NCBI GenBank assembly: GCA_024509875.1
Contig: JAMPIV010004939.1
Span: forward strand, 266,001 to 330,000
Length of the DNA: 64,000 nucleotides
Origin: Oreohelix idahoensis
Lineage: Eukaryota > Mollusca > Gastropoda > Stylommatophora > Oreohelicidae
Direction of reading: 5' to 3'
Below the pieces are notes generated by a model. The model had not been told where the DNA came from. It ran no database searches and saw only the letters and a list, made by a program, of their open reading frames with translations. Shown piece after piece: positions 32,248 to 43,832 of the stretch (positions within the stretch are counted from its first letter, which is position 1; each line of letters opens with the position of its first letter). The translations under genes and the position numbers were made by a program.

Positions 32248-32845
32248 GTGTTCTTTCTACTGTGGCTGTTTATAACGTCTGCACTTCTACCTTTTTAAAA
32301 CATGACCTTGCGTGTTCCATGTTTGTACCTGTCGAGTCATGATAGAGGTAGCTTTACGCAGTTTTCTTGAATCATCTTCAAACACGGTTCTTTGTTTTCA
32401 TTTTCGAATCTTTTCTCAACTTGCCTTCACCATCCTCTTTTGGTGGAGACACTGTATTGCCACAAGAGAAGCATGAGTCGTATCGCCAACAGAATGAGAG
32501 AATTAAATATAGTCATATAAATATGTGCACAAAAACGAAGAAAACTTTACAATACCTTGTTGTCTTATTGAAGGAAGAAAAAAGTATCTTTTATTTTTTC
32601 TAATGGTTATCTCTTGCTGCATCTGTAAAATATGGACAGCAAGACGGGTTTCTGGAGGTTCACAATAGCAAATTCTAGACAAGTCTGTGATATGAATGTC
32701 AAACATGGTCAGTACTTACTAGGGACGAAGACCACATTTTAGAGATGTCAGCGAAAATGTGGAGATTTCATGATTAAAGACAAACGGATAAATGCAGAAA
32801 ATGTATAAACTACATACACACGACAATGAAGAAAATGAGTTGATT
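32248..32845. other. Unassigned sequence
   Basis: No gene or repeat family was recognised. The 78-codon plus-strand frame at 32367 has no family signature. Confidence 0.4.
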
Positions 32846-33045
32846 GCATTACAAGGCAGTCTCTTGTCTGGAATCTCCATGGTATGAGAAACAGAGGGAG
32901 ACCAAAAAAATACAATGAGGAGGTGAACTAAAGATAGATATGACAAGGAAAGGGAACACATGGGAAGTCTTGGGAAAGATGGAACAGGACATGAAAGCTT
33001 GACGTGTTTTTGTCGATGGTCCTGACCTCCACGAGGATCTGACAG
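32846..33045 (+). mobile_element. LINE 3'-end coding fragment
   Basis: Across frames the plus strand reads I-A-L-Q-G-S-L-L-S-G-I, then a G-R-P-K-K block (GGGAGACCAAAAAA) and a W-E-x-L-E-x-M-E-x-D segment. This is the tail of LINE polyproteins, in degraded form. It is in opposite orientation to the related fragment at 33290. Confidence 0.5.
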
Positions 33046-33289
33046 GGGTTGATTGACATAGATACAATATCAAATGGTGTCAACAGATCATCAGAAGACA
33101 ACTCTCATTAGTCGTCTTCTACAAATTGCCTGACGACAGGTTAATCATTGTCATTACCCTTTAGCTCTATAAGGAGCATAGGCCTTCAGTAAACACACAC
33201 CAGGTCCTCCTGTCACGTGACATCATGTCAAGTACTTTCCACGTTTTCCTCATCATTTTCACCTCAGTATCCAGTTCTCTTGTTTAAGT

Positions 33290-33445
33290 GCTTCTTGGTC
33301 TACCTCTGCCTCTCTTACTATAGGGGGTCCAGAACAAGGATTGCCTTGTAATGCTATCAACAAGTTTCCCCAGTGTATGTCCTACCCATAGCCTGCGTAA
33401 TCTCCCAACTCGTTTTCTACTGGCACTTGTCTAGTTCTTATCATC
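33290..33445 (-). mobile_element. LINE 3'-end coding fragment
   Basis: The minus strand encodes G-K-L-V-D-S-I-T-R-Q-S-L-F-W followed by R-G-R-G-R-P-R. It is the same tail class as 433-640 and better preserved in the GRPR core. Confidence 0.55.
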
Positions 33446-33714
33446 AGTTTCACATTTGTTTGGTTTGGTTTTAAGGACTATCTTCATTGCACACGGATTA
33501 CTCACTCCATCAGTGCTCCGATCTCCTTCCTTAGATCACACAAGGATGATCTCAGCACAGTGCACGAACTCAGTAGCAGCAGCGAGAATCCCAAAGTCTG
33601 TGGATAGGAATCACACACTCTATACATATTTTTGTGGTGGGTAGGTTTCTAATTTTTTTAAATTTTGCCAGTGCAGCGGCTTGATAGGCCTACTCTTTAC
33701 GATTTCCAACTACC

Positions 33715-34612
33715 GTGGGATGTTTAACGGGAGCAACTTGCACACGGGACCTCCTATCTTTCGCCCTTGTCCGAGAAGACTGGGCATCCGATCTCACTAA
33801 CCGGGAGATCACGGGAGAATATGACGTCATTAGCACTACTGGTTCTGAAAAAATAATATACATAAATTATTTTCCCTCAACACATGAAGACATGACATGC
33901 AGAGTTCTTCATGAAGGACAGCTTACAAAACCGTTTCGGATAAGAACGGGAGTGCGACAAGGATGCCTCTTGTCTCCATTTCTTTTCTTACTAGCAATAG
34001 ACTGGGTTATGAGAACATCGACAACACACAACAGAAATGGAATCCAGTGGACTCTGACTAAACAGCTTGATGATCTGGATTTTGCTGATGACTTGGCTCT
34101 TCTGTCCCATAACCCGTAATCAGATGCAGGACAAATTGAAAACACTCGATGAGAGGTCACAACAATTGGGTCTGAAAATTCACAGGGAAAAGACAAAAAT
34201 AATGAGAATAAATGCAGGTAATGATAACAGGTCGAACTTGAAGAAACACCACTACATGATGTAGAATCGTACACATTTCTTGGCAGCAATATAGACAAAG
34301 TTACAGAGACAGACAGTGATATTAAAATAAGAATACAAAAAGCAAGAGGAGCTTTCATTGCATTGGGAAATTTATGGAGATCAAGAGAAGATCGGCTACC
34401 ACGACAATTATGGAAAACTAGGAACCAGGGATCCAGACCTCCAGGACGACCCAGAGTCCGCTGGGAGGACAACATTAAACAATCTCTGAAGACCCAAGAA
34501 CTATACTGGAACCAGGCCAGGAGGAAGACATTCGATAGGATAGTATGCCGCTCTCTCTGGCAAATTTCTACACCGCAAGGTAGAAGAGGAACAACAAGTA
34601 ATTAAATTTATT
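33715..34612 (+). mobile_element. RTE-type LINE fragment (RT palm to 3' end)
   Basis: From about 33880 the plus strand encodes I-R-T-G-V-R-Q-G-C-L-L-S-P-F-L-F, L-D-F-A-D-D-L-A-L-L-S-H, the I-H-R-E-K-T-K-I-M thumb start and Y-T-F-L-G-S-N-I-D. After an internal deletion comes the terminal R-E-D-R-L-P-R-Q...G-R-P-R-V-R-W-E-D-N-I block ending in G-R-R-G-T-T. Frames at 33715-34119, 34067-34264 and 34363-34605 carry the pieces. About 65% of its last 250 bp matches 11250-11490 closely. Confidence 0.8.
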
Positions 34613-36491
<1,879 letters not shown>

Positions 36492-37077
36492 ATTAAACAA
36501 AGTAACAAGGGATCTCTGTTTTACGTATTTAAGTTAAAACCCTGGATGCCTATGCTAATGCATTAAGTAAGTGAGTGTGCTTACCGAATAAAAGATTATT
36601 CCTAACACAATATATCTAGTACTGTTGCTGGAACTATTCCACGTTGCAAGGTAGAAAATTCTTTGGAGACAACGGCAAAGAGCGTTAGATACGCCTAGCA
36701 TATATAGTAGGTAAAGTCTGCAGGTGTGGGCTGCGTGGGTCCACACCTGCAATTGAGTAGCGTAATAGCAACGTAAGGACCTCGGGAAGTTGTCTCCAAG
36801 GCGTTTTGTGATACAAGAGATAGCGTAAGCTGTGACACACTCTGACGATCATTTGAACAACCGGAATTCACGATTCTAGACGCGCTAGATGATATGAAAG
36901 GCGAAGGTCGCTTTCCTGTGCGTCCGGCTTCTATCTGAATCAAAGACCCGGGGGAATCTGCCACTATCCACAAGAAAGAAAAATAAAAAGACCTTCAGCT
37001 AGATGCTAATTGTAGCAAAGTTTGATTTTGCTGGGGAGGTTATGATGGTATCCTAAAAGAATGAAATCGGTGTCTGC

Positions 37078-37187
37078 ATTAACCGTGTGAGGTCAAGCAC
37101 ATGTAGGCCCCTGACTCTATAAATGATGATGATGAATTATGTGCAGGGAACCTAACGCTACCTCCCTAGATCTCACACGGTCACTAT
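37078..37187. repeat. Short inverted repeat
   Basis: ACCGTGTGAGGTC near 37080 is mirrored by GATCTCACACGGT near 37172, one mismatch apart. The inner bases CACAT/ATGTG also pair. It may be a small foldback element or a chance hairpin. Confidence 0.55.
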
Positions 37188-37456
37188 TTTGGCTCTAGTG
37201 TCTGGTGTATGATGTATCTAGTGTCTAGGGGAGAAATGAAATGATGGTACACAACACAAAAACACTTTAATTTTCTATGAGGAAGTGAATAAAACCAGTG
37301 GTTAAGTTTTTCTTTAAAAAAAGAGTATTTTTTCTTTACAATTTAATCTGCCTGTCCAGCCATATCTTTTGGACAGGTCTTTGAAAATGAGGACAAGATA
37401 GTTTACAGAAAAGATCAACTAAAATATCTGGACTCTTTGTCCACTAACTATAAAGT

Positions 37457-37592
<136 letters not shown>

Positions 37593-37747
37593 TTCCTGTT
37601 GGAATGTTCACAGCTTACACTTTATTCATCTAAGAGGGAGAGTCACTGTGTATGAGGGGCTGTAGTATCATCATACCCCATAAACTTCCTGAGTATGATT
37701 TGAAATACCAGTGTTTGTTAACGAAAGTGTCAGATATACCCAGATGC

Positions 37748-38317
37748 TTAACACATCACCTGGGATTCCTTGAAGAATGATAATACAGTATGAAGTTGCA
37801 GAAAATCTCGATCTTTCAACGTGCCCAAGCTCCTCCCGTTATCCATTTGTACTTCAGTCTCGCCTCGTAGTATTGGGTCGATGTCTGTGGCGAGCGAGGT
37901 AGGAAAACCTAACATGTGTTTCAAAGTCTCGCTAATTCTAACTTCAACCTCCGGATCATACAGTTTCAAGGTGGCCTTATTATTGTTAAAATGGAATCTA
38001 ACTCGGGCTTTTTCATCCAAATCCGTGGTTAAAACCAAACGATTCAACTCGTCAATCAAGGTGTCGGGTGATGTGTATAGACCAGCGGATAACGTGAGTA
38101 GTATAGGCTCATCGTCTTTGTTGGGAAAGTAATGTATCCTTCCGTCATCCTCTAGCACGTTAAAATAACTTTTGGGAAATTGAATCTCAACCAAACCGAC
38201 CTCGTAACGCGAAGTCAAGTCTATAGTCTGTGGCAATTTGACAAAAAGGTGACCGGCGTTATTGTTTGGGTATATTTTCATCGAGGCATTGCTGGGTAAA
38301 GTCACGTAAAAACTCAT
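37748..38317 (-). CDS. Polinton-associated virion-type protein (MSFYVTLPSN family)
   Basis: An intact 189-codon frame. The N-terminus M-S-F-Y-V-T-L-P-S-N-A-S-M is followed by V-K-L-P-Q-T-I-D-L and Y-E-V-G-L-V-E-I-Q-F-P. Such proteins recur beside Polinton-type integrase genes in invertebrate genomes. Alternating hydrophobic beta-strand patterns (residues 1-60) fit a jelly-roll-like or capsid-associated protein, but its role is not established. No signal peptide or membrane segment is visible. It lies 260 bp downstream of the integrase stop on the same strand. Confidence 0.65.
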   Translation of the reverse strand: MSFYVTLPSNASMKIYPNNNAGHLFVKLPQTIDLTSRYEVGLVEIQFPKSYFNVLEDDGRIHYFPNKDDEPILLTLSAGLYTSPDTLIDELNRLVLTTDLDEKARVRFHFNNNKATLKLYDPEVEVRISETLKHMLGFPTSLATDIDPILRGETEVQMDNGRSLGTLKDRDFLQLHTVLSFFKESQVMC

Positions 38318-38578
38318 CCTATCTTAGGGTTAGGTAACATGTAACCCAGACAACTGCTCATTAAAGCGATCCAAAACTTGCCGTCTGGTCCCTCTGCGTT
38401 GCTCCGACTCAGATTGAATAACGAGACACCGATGACGACATATATAACGATCATCTGACAGATGAAAACGATCTCTAGTCGCGGGACTAGTTTCCCAAAA
38501 AAGGCCAGAACGAGGTTCTCGCGGTCTTGGGAGGGGGTGGCCGCAAAACTGGGGTGCTCACTTCTTCTTCTATGTCCA

Positions 38579-39659
38579 TCAGTCTCGATATCTCGCTAGC
38601 TGTTTGGACGAAATCCAGCTGTTGAATGATGAGTTATAACCGAACCATTTGACTAAATATTCTTTTACACCCCTGACACCTCGGCGTTCCTCCAAAATGG
38701 ACTCGATTTGATAAACTATCTTGTCACCGACCCGCTGCAGCTCATCTTGGTAAAAAGAACCTTTCAATTCCTCACCCGAATCGTCTTTAAGTACGTACGT
38801 GACCGGTCTTGTTTGGTTTAGTCGGCTGATCATAAACAACTCTTCTGCCCACGCCGGCGTATAACCGTTTTTAAAAGTTTGTCTGGCTTGGGCGATCCGC
38901 ACGCGATCACCGGCTTTAAAATAGACTTTTCTACCGATGACTTCAGGGGTCGAGTACAAAGTACGCCACACTTCTTCTTGATTGGTCGGGGTAACTTCAA
39001 CCGGCACCATCTTAATACTCCGAGGATACGAATTGTTGTAGTTGTGGACCAGTTGTTGTATCACGTCGACGTAGCGAAGACTGTTGGTTTTGGTAAAGTA
39101 ACGCCACGTTTTTTCTTTGAGGGTTCGATTAAACCTCTCGACTATAGCTGCTTTGGTATCCTCATTCTCCGTAGTGAAGAAATGGACACCCTCATCTTTA
39201 AGAAACTTTAAGAATGTTTTGTTGAGGAACTCACTGCCTTTGTCTGTTTGAAAATTTAGCGGTTTGCGACTGTTAAAAATTGTCTTTACCGCTGCTACTA
39301 AAGCTGTCCCAGTCTTGTTTTTTTAGAGGAACAGCCCAAGCGAATTTACTAAACACATCGATACACGTTACTATATAGGAATACCCATCGTTGAATTTCT
39401 TTAAACCTCGCAAGTCAATTAAATCAGCCTGGAACTGTTGATCGATACCTCCTGCAATGGTAGTGCGTCGTTTAAATTTTCTGCGCACCGGTTTGTGTAG
39501 GGTGTAGGTGTCCTGATGACCTAACCACTCTTCAATTTTTTTACGAGTAAGTTTGGTTGCACGTTGTAAGGCGGCGATTCCTCCATAAGATCCAGGGCGT
39601 TTTGGATCGTAGTAATGTTGTTTTAAAATCTTATTCACTTCTTTGACCATGTTTCCCAC
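38579..39659 (-). pseudogene. Polinton-type integrase with C-terminal chromodomain (one frame break)
   Basis: The N-terminal frame (39273-39659) has Y-Y-D-P-K-R-P-G-S-Y-G-G, Y-T-L-H-K-P-V-R-R-K-F and the first catalytic Asp in F-Q-A-D-L-I-D-L. Beyond a run of seven A (on the minus strand, near 39318) the reading moves by one base. It then stays open to 38579, with Q-T-D-K-G-S-E-F (second Asp), A-A-I-V-E-R-F-N-R (Glu), then K-A-G-D-R-V-R-I-A and a chromodomain-like E-Y-L-V-K-W-F-G-Y. All three catalytic acids are present. The break is a single base in a homopolymer, so it may not be real. Confidence 0.88.
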
Positions 39660-40066
39660 TTTGGTGTCTTTTTCCTTCTTCTGAGCGAATACGACGATGT
39701 TTCTCGCAATTTACTGACCACCACCTTTTTTCGACGAGTGGGTGTGAAGGGTGGGGACTGAGGAGTTTTGTCGACAATCTCGTCTTTAAGTACAGTGGGT
39801 TGTTCGTTGGTTTGTGATGGTGGTGGTTGTTTAATATCCACGAGACCTAGAGGTACGTGACTGTACTGTTCTAGTCGATTCAAATAACGCTGTAGTGTTT
39901 GTTGATATAGTCTAGCTTTGTCACCCACTGGCAGATCTTCTCGATCCAAGACTAGTTGCATTTGAGTATCCAATGCTCCCAAGTTATCTCTTAGAGCATC
40001 GGGTGGTCTATAAGGTTTTTGAATTTCTAACAAATGAGGATCCACCAAAATCATTTTCTTAGCCAT
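39635..40066 (-). CDS. Polinton-associated conserved protein (MAKKMILVDP family)
   Basis: An intact 143-codon frame starting M-A-K-K-M-I-L-V-D-P-H-L-L. A helical middle has L-Y-Q-Q-T-L-Q-R-Y-L-N-R-L, followed by a Pro-rich linker and an Arg/Lys-rich tail. Proteins with this beginning and the L-Q-R-Y-L motif commonly sit next to Polinton integrases in invertebrates. The function is unknown; the basic tail could bind DNA. It overlaps the integrase start by 25 bp and starts directly where the upstream gene stops. Confidence 0.7.
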   Translation of the reverse strand: MAKKMILVDPHLLEIQKPYRPPDALRDNLGALDTQMQLVLDREDLPVGDKARLYQQTLQRYLNRLEQYSHVPLGLVDIKQPPPSQTNEQPTVLKDEIVDKTPQSPPFTPTRRKKVVVSKLRETSSYSLRRRKKTPKWETWSKK

Positions 40067-40408
40067 CTAAAAGAGTCCTCTTAGTACAGTTAGTATTGGA
40101 GTTAACATCGCAGTTAAGAAACCACCAGTTTGTAAAAATTGTTTTCGTCTTTTGAGCGACAATTTCTTCTTGGTAAGCGCTCTCAGGGTGTTTTTGTAAC
40201 GACGCATACGTCTCTTCTGAGGGGGTGTCAGTGTAACGTTACCTTTTAATACGTTGTGACAACATTCACAGAGTGTTCCTACCAGATCAGGTGACGCTGT
40301 TTTCATAACAGCCTTGATGACTGATGGTTTTCCTGTACCTAGAAATTTTAACATATCACCATGTCTTCTCACTTTTTCTCCCATTTCGTTACTTGGGTAC
40401 GTAGACAA
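40067..40408 (-). CDS. Small basic protein with hydrophobic C-terminus (pX-like)
   Basis: An intact 113-codon frame. The central region holds C-E-C-C-H-N-V-L-K-G-N-V and Q-K-R-R-M-R-R-Y-K-N-T-L, then K-K-L-S-L-K-R-R-K-Q-F-L. It ends with the apolar G-G-F-L-T-A-M-L-T-P-I-L-T-V-L. Small basic proteins of this layout are typical of Polintons and adintoviruses and have been compared with the adenovirus core protein X. A condensing or membrane-active role is inference. It overlaps the ATPase end by 20 bp. Confidence 0.68.
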   Translation of the reverse strand: MSTYPSNEMGEKVRRHGDMLKFLGTGKPSVIKAVMKTASPDLVGTLCECCHNVLKGNVTLTPPQKRRMRRYKNTLRALTKKKLSLKRRKQFLQTGGFLTAMLTPILTVLRGLF

Positions 40409-41003
40409 TTTGCTGTTCGTGTGGAAATATATGCGAACGAAGTCTCAAATTGTCTGGTGTGTCTTGGCGAAGGTCGATTAGCAAATAGCCGTGTGAGACC
40501 GACGTTGCGTCTTTAAAACTTTCTTGGACATAGGCAGTCCGACCTGGGTACATCTGTTTGGCTAGATTAACAATCTGCGATCCATCGCGTGGATTTTTGA
40601 AAAGTACTATATAATGAGAATTCAAACTAATGGTTCTGTGTTCTTTGTTCTTGCCAAATAAATTTTGCACAAAATAAAATACGCTTACATTGCGATGATG
40701 ACTTGAGTTTGTGAATAAATTACTTACTCTCTGATCTGTTTCGTTCATGAGATCATCGATAATTAACAACCGTTTCTTATCACCTGTTCACTGCTCAATA
40801 TTGGGCAGTCCTTCAATAAACTGAACGCCAGTCATAGAATTGTATAGGGTTGATATTCCCCATAACACCATATAATTTCATCGGGTACGGCTGTTACCAT
40901 ATCTTTGATATGTGTCAAAAAAACGATGTACAAAAACAGTCTTTCCACTAGAAGTAGGGCCTGAAACCAAACACGTGAACGGATGAGACCAACGTGGGTC
41001 CAT
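40389..41003 (-). pseudogene. Polinton-type packaging ATPase (HerA/FtsK-like)
   Basis: Start at ATG 41003 (M-D-P-R-W-S-H-P-F). Walker A is S-G-P-T-S-S-G-K-T and Walker B is L-I-I-D-D-L-M-N-E (near 40760). A sensor-like F-Y-F-V-Q-N-L-F and N-S-H-Y-I-V-L-F-K-N-P-R-D follow, and the frame ends Y-V-P-K. Two one-base frame changes fall in mononucleotide runs (a T7 run near 40918 and a C3 run near 40853), and one TGA occurs near 40790. Such enzymes drive DNA into the capsid. It is broken as read, but only the TGA lies outside a homopolymer. Confidence 0.82.
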
Positions 41004-41127
41004 ATTTAATAATGATAGATTACACTCATACACAGTTATTATATATCTAAAACACAACAATCGTGCCAAAAAAAAAATTCAACAATGTGTGAAGCATGCT
41101 AATAATCACGAGAACCCCTGTTTCCAG

Positions 41128-41215
41128 CAACAACGTGAGAACCTTCGGTATAAAACAACGTGAGAACCTTCGGTGTAAAACAACGTGAGAACCTTTGGTG
41201 TAAAACAATGTAAGA
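41128..41215. repeat. 25-bp tandem repeat, about 3.5 units
   Basis: Unit AACGTGAGAACCTTCGGTGT plus AAAAC. Degraded single copies continue to about 41365. Confidence 0.85.
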
Positions 41216-42093
41216 ATCGTACTAACAATATGAGAATCAGTGTGTTTTCAGCAATCACGACTGCGTACCATATGTTGAGAATTATTGTTCTACAATGTGA
41301 GAACTACTGTAACATGTTTAAAAAACATTTACACCTTTGGTGTAAAACAATATAAGAACCACTCGTTACTTAATAACAAGACTAACATTGACATCAAATA
41401 TCACCGCTTGTTGAGGGATAACAACCCATATTGCTTTTTAAATTTAGTTTTTAAACAATGATCTAATAAAAAGTGTTAAGTTGTACACAAACAATATATT
41501 TTTACATACAACACTAAAAGACAGTTCTATTTTGTATAAAAGTTTGTTTAAACTTGGCTTCGACCAAATATGCGTGAACAGATATGGGTAATTATATTCT
41601 CGATAATCGCCCATTGTAACAAAGTCGGTGAATATTTGGTTTTGACACGTACGGGGAACAGATCTAGTGTAAAATAAGTCATATTTTCGACCAGAGACCG
41701 ATTAAGCAAACACATCTACTCGTGCATTAACATGCCTGTAATAACATTACATAGCGAGTCCGTTGTTTACTCACATTACCGTACGTGCAGATCTCTGCAA
41801 CATACGCACGTACATCTGTCATTCGATTTTTCTGACAGGAAACATTTTCGGATCAGGTTTGTAATTATCCAAACACAGCGGCCTCGTAATTAATAAACGA
41901 GTGAACAATGGTCAATTTAAAAAAAAAACGTACTAGTCACGTTCGAACAACGTTACGTGCCAATTCACACCCTACAGGCCACGTCCGCCACCAGGTGCGT
42001 ATACATAATTCATTATTCGGTCTCTGGTACCGGGGAGGACAGATGGTATTTACGATTGAGCGGTGACAACGAGACATTCAGACAAAGAACAAA
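41216..42093. other. Unassigned AT-rich intergenic region between divergent viral-type genes
   Basis: No open frame or known element was seen. It contains decayed units of the preceding repeat up to about 41365. Confidence 0.4.
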
Positions 42094-42339
42094 GTGAGCC
42101 CGGTGTTTTACACGTGCAATTATCTAACGACTTCTTCTTCTTCTTCCATCCTTAGCCACCAACCGGCAAAGCAGTATGTGGCCAGTACGCCTAGTGGCGT
42201 CTTAGTTCAACAACAAATTGATCAATCTATCGCTGTTTCCACCACGCCTAGTGGCGTCTTTGTGGAACAAAAACAGACCAAACAATCTATCATTGTTTCC
42301 GTAATCAGATTGGTTGGCAAGCAGGTGATCAGCCCACTG
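42094..42339 (+). other. Open frame with a duplicated 57-bp module
   Basis: ACGCCTAGTGGCGTCTT occurs at about 42187 and 42244, each leading into similar text ending in ATC-x-TTGTTTCC-like sequence. In the plus-strand frame the two units encode T-P-S-G-V-L-V-Q-Q and T-P-S-G-V-F-V-E-Q, then Q-S-I-x-V-S. It may be a coding repeat of a lost gene; no family was recognised. Confidence 0.4.
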
Positions 42340-42475
42340 TGCGAAGTTTTTACGGGATGGGGTAAACAGCCCCATGCCCATACCCTCCTTAGTCGCTTTT
42401 TACGACATGCGTGGTAGGGTGCAGTGTTACTATTCTTTGCTCCCCTTTCGGGCCCCGGTAACACACGGGTGAATA
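42340..42475 (-). mobile_element. SINE-like family S3, copy 2
   Basis: The minus strand contains GAGCAAAGAATAGTAACACT, CCACGCATGTCGTAAAAAGC and GACTAAGGAGGGTATGGGCA, matching 12057-12175. Confidence 0.65.
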
Positions 42476-42559
42476 TCTAACGACAGCTGGGCTTAATTAA
42501 GGTCGTGCTTCAGTACCCTCCACAAAGAACCGATCTGTGAGCACCAAGATACTATTGTA

Positions 42560-42648
<89 letters not shown>
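42560..42648. repeat. (CT)n(AT)n microsatellite
   Basis: About 13 CT units pass directly into about 31 AT units, ending 80 bp upstream of the cyclin-like ATG. Confidence 0.98.
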
Positions 42649-42652
<4 letters not shown>

Positions 42653-42727
42653 ACAACCGACTTCTTACCCCACAACAGCAAAACAGAGCCTACATATTTC
42701 TTTAGGAAGAAAGTGAGTTTCTTAAAA

Positions 42728-43495
42728 ATGGCAGCGAGTTTTAGTGTCGGATATCATAACATAGGTTTTAAGTTGGCGGATTTAAAGGCGATGCTAGAAG
42801 TAATTCCTGAGACTCCCAGATTTGTTTTAATTCCGGGAGACATTAGTAACAGAGCGAGGTTGATTTTACTAGAATGGTTATCAGCCGTTTGTGGTGCTTA
42901 TAAATGTCAGAAACAAACATTTCAGTTAACTATCGCTCTTTCAGAACATTATGGGAGTAAAGAACAATTAAACATAGAAAACTTTCAGTTTGTGGGTTTG
43001 ACATGTCTCTTCATAGCCAGCAAGGTTGAAGAAGGGGGAGTGTTTAGGGTGCGTGATTTAGTCGCTCTATATTGCAACCTCCGTACCGCGAATGAATATC
43101 TCAGTCTAGAGCACCACATATTACATACAATACAATTCACAGTGAACCCGGTGACAAAGTTATCGTGGGTAGAAATATATCTCGGGATTATCAGATTAGA
43201 GGCGAATGTCCCTGTTACAGAGGTAGAGATGGAACAGATAATAACCATGTGTAACCTAGCGCTATGCAACGAGCAATTGTTAACGTTCAATTATCACAAT
43301 TTGGCAATCGGAGTTTTGTCGTTCTTCTATGATATTCACTATCTGACGGTGATCTCTTGGCTACACATGTCTGATATAACCATTTATGTACCCTATATGG
43401 CACCGTATTTTCAATTCGTGGTAGACGGTCTTCAAACCATGTCACACAAAGAGTTCTACAATAAGACATATATATATAATATATATATATATACT

Positions 43496-43559
<64 letters not shown>

Positions 43560-43579
43560 ATAATATATATAATATCTAA
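42728..43579 (+). CDS. Cyclin-fold protein, intronless, virus-like
   Basis: Start chosen at ATG 42728 (AAAATGG context) over the upstream GTG. Residues 41-137 form an N-terminal cyclin box: N-R-A-R-L-I-L-L-E-W-L, T-F-Q-L-T-I-A-L, F-V-G-L-T-C-L-F-I-A-S-K-V-E-E and L-S-L-E-H-H-I-L. Lys99 and Glu128 are 29 residues apart, the spacing of the CDK-contacting Lys/Glu pair in cyclin A. A weaker second helical repeat follows to about residue 240. No destruction box or RxL-binding helix is obvious. From about 43468 the frame is only translated AT repeat, so the natural C-terminus is lost or ends there. It lies divergent to the Polinton-like cluster. A host retrocopy is the alternative. Confidence 0.78.
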
Positions 43580-43720
43580 TATATTATATAGTCTATTTAT
43601 ATATATATACTATATTTATATATATATATTATCTATATATATATATATATAAATATATATATATAAATATATATATAATCCCCATATATAATATATTAAT
43701 ATATATATATATATATATAT
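43469..43720. repeat. Imperfect (AT)n array
   Basis: AT repeats with scattered substitutions, overlapping the 3' end of the cyclin-like frame. Confidence 0.95.
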
Positions 43721-43731
43721 GGTTACGCACA

Positions 43732-43832
43732 GATTTTTTCGAAAGACATTGTGTAATTATTTTCGAAAGACTATGTGTAATTATTTTCGAAAGACATTGT
43801 ATAATTTTTTCTAAAGACATTGTATATTAACT
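43732..43832. repeat. 23-24-bp tandem repeat, four units
   Basis: Unit core TTTTCGAAAGACATTGTGTA followed by ATTA, with one unit carrying CTATG for CATTG. Confidence 0.88.

Larger units (their letters stand above)
37748..41003 (-). mobile_element. Polinton/adintovirus-like gene cluster (partial)
   Basis: Five minus-strand genes with little or no spacing: ATPase, small basic protein, accessory protein, integrase and an MSFYVTLPSN protein. Neighbouring frames overlap by 20-25 bp, or abut exactly at 40066/40067, as in compact viral genomes. The set matches the conserved block of Polinton (Maverick) elements and adintoviruses. No major capsid, protease or protein-primed polymerase gene was found, and no terminal repeats were identified. 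It is therefore a partial copy or one truncated by the surrounding AT arrays and inserts. Confidence 0.85.

Noticed and set aside
12724..32257. TGTTCTTTC on both sides as a target duplication of Gypsy A
   Set aside because: The left copy lies 12 bp outside the LTR edge while the right copy starts 1 bp from it, so the positions do not fit an insertion duplication.
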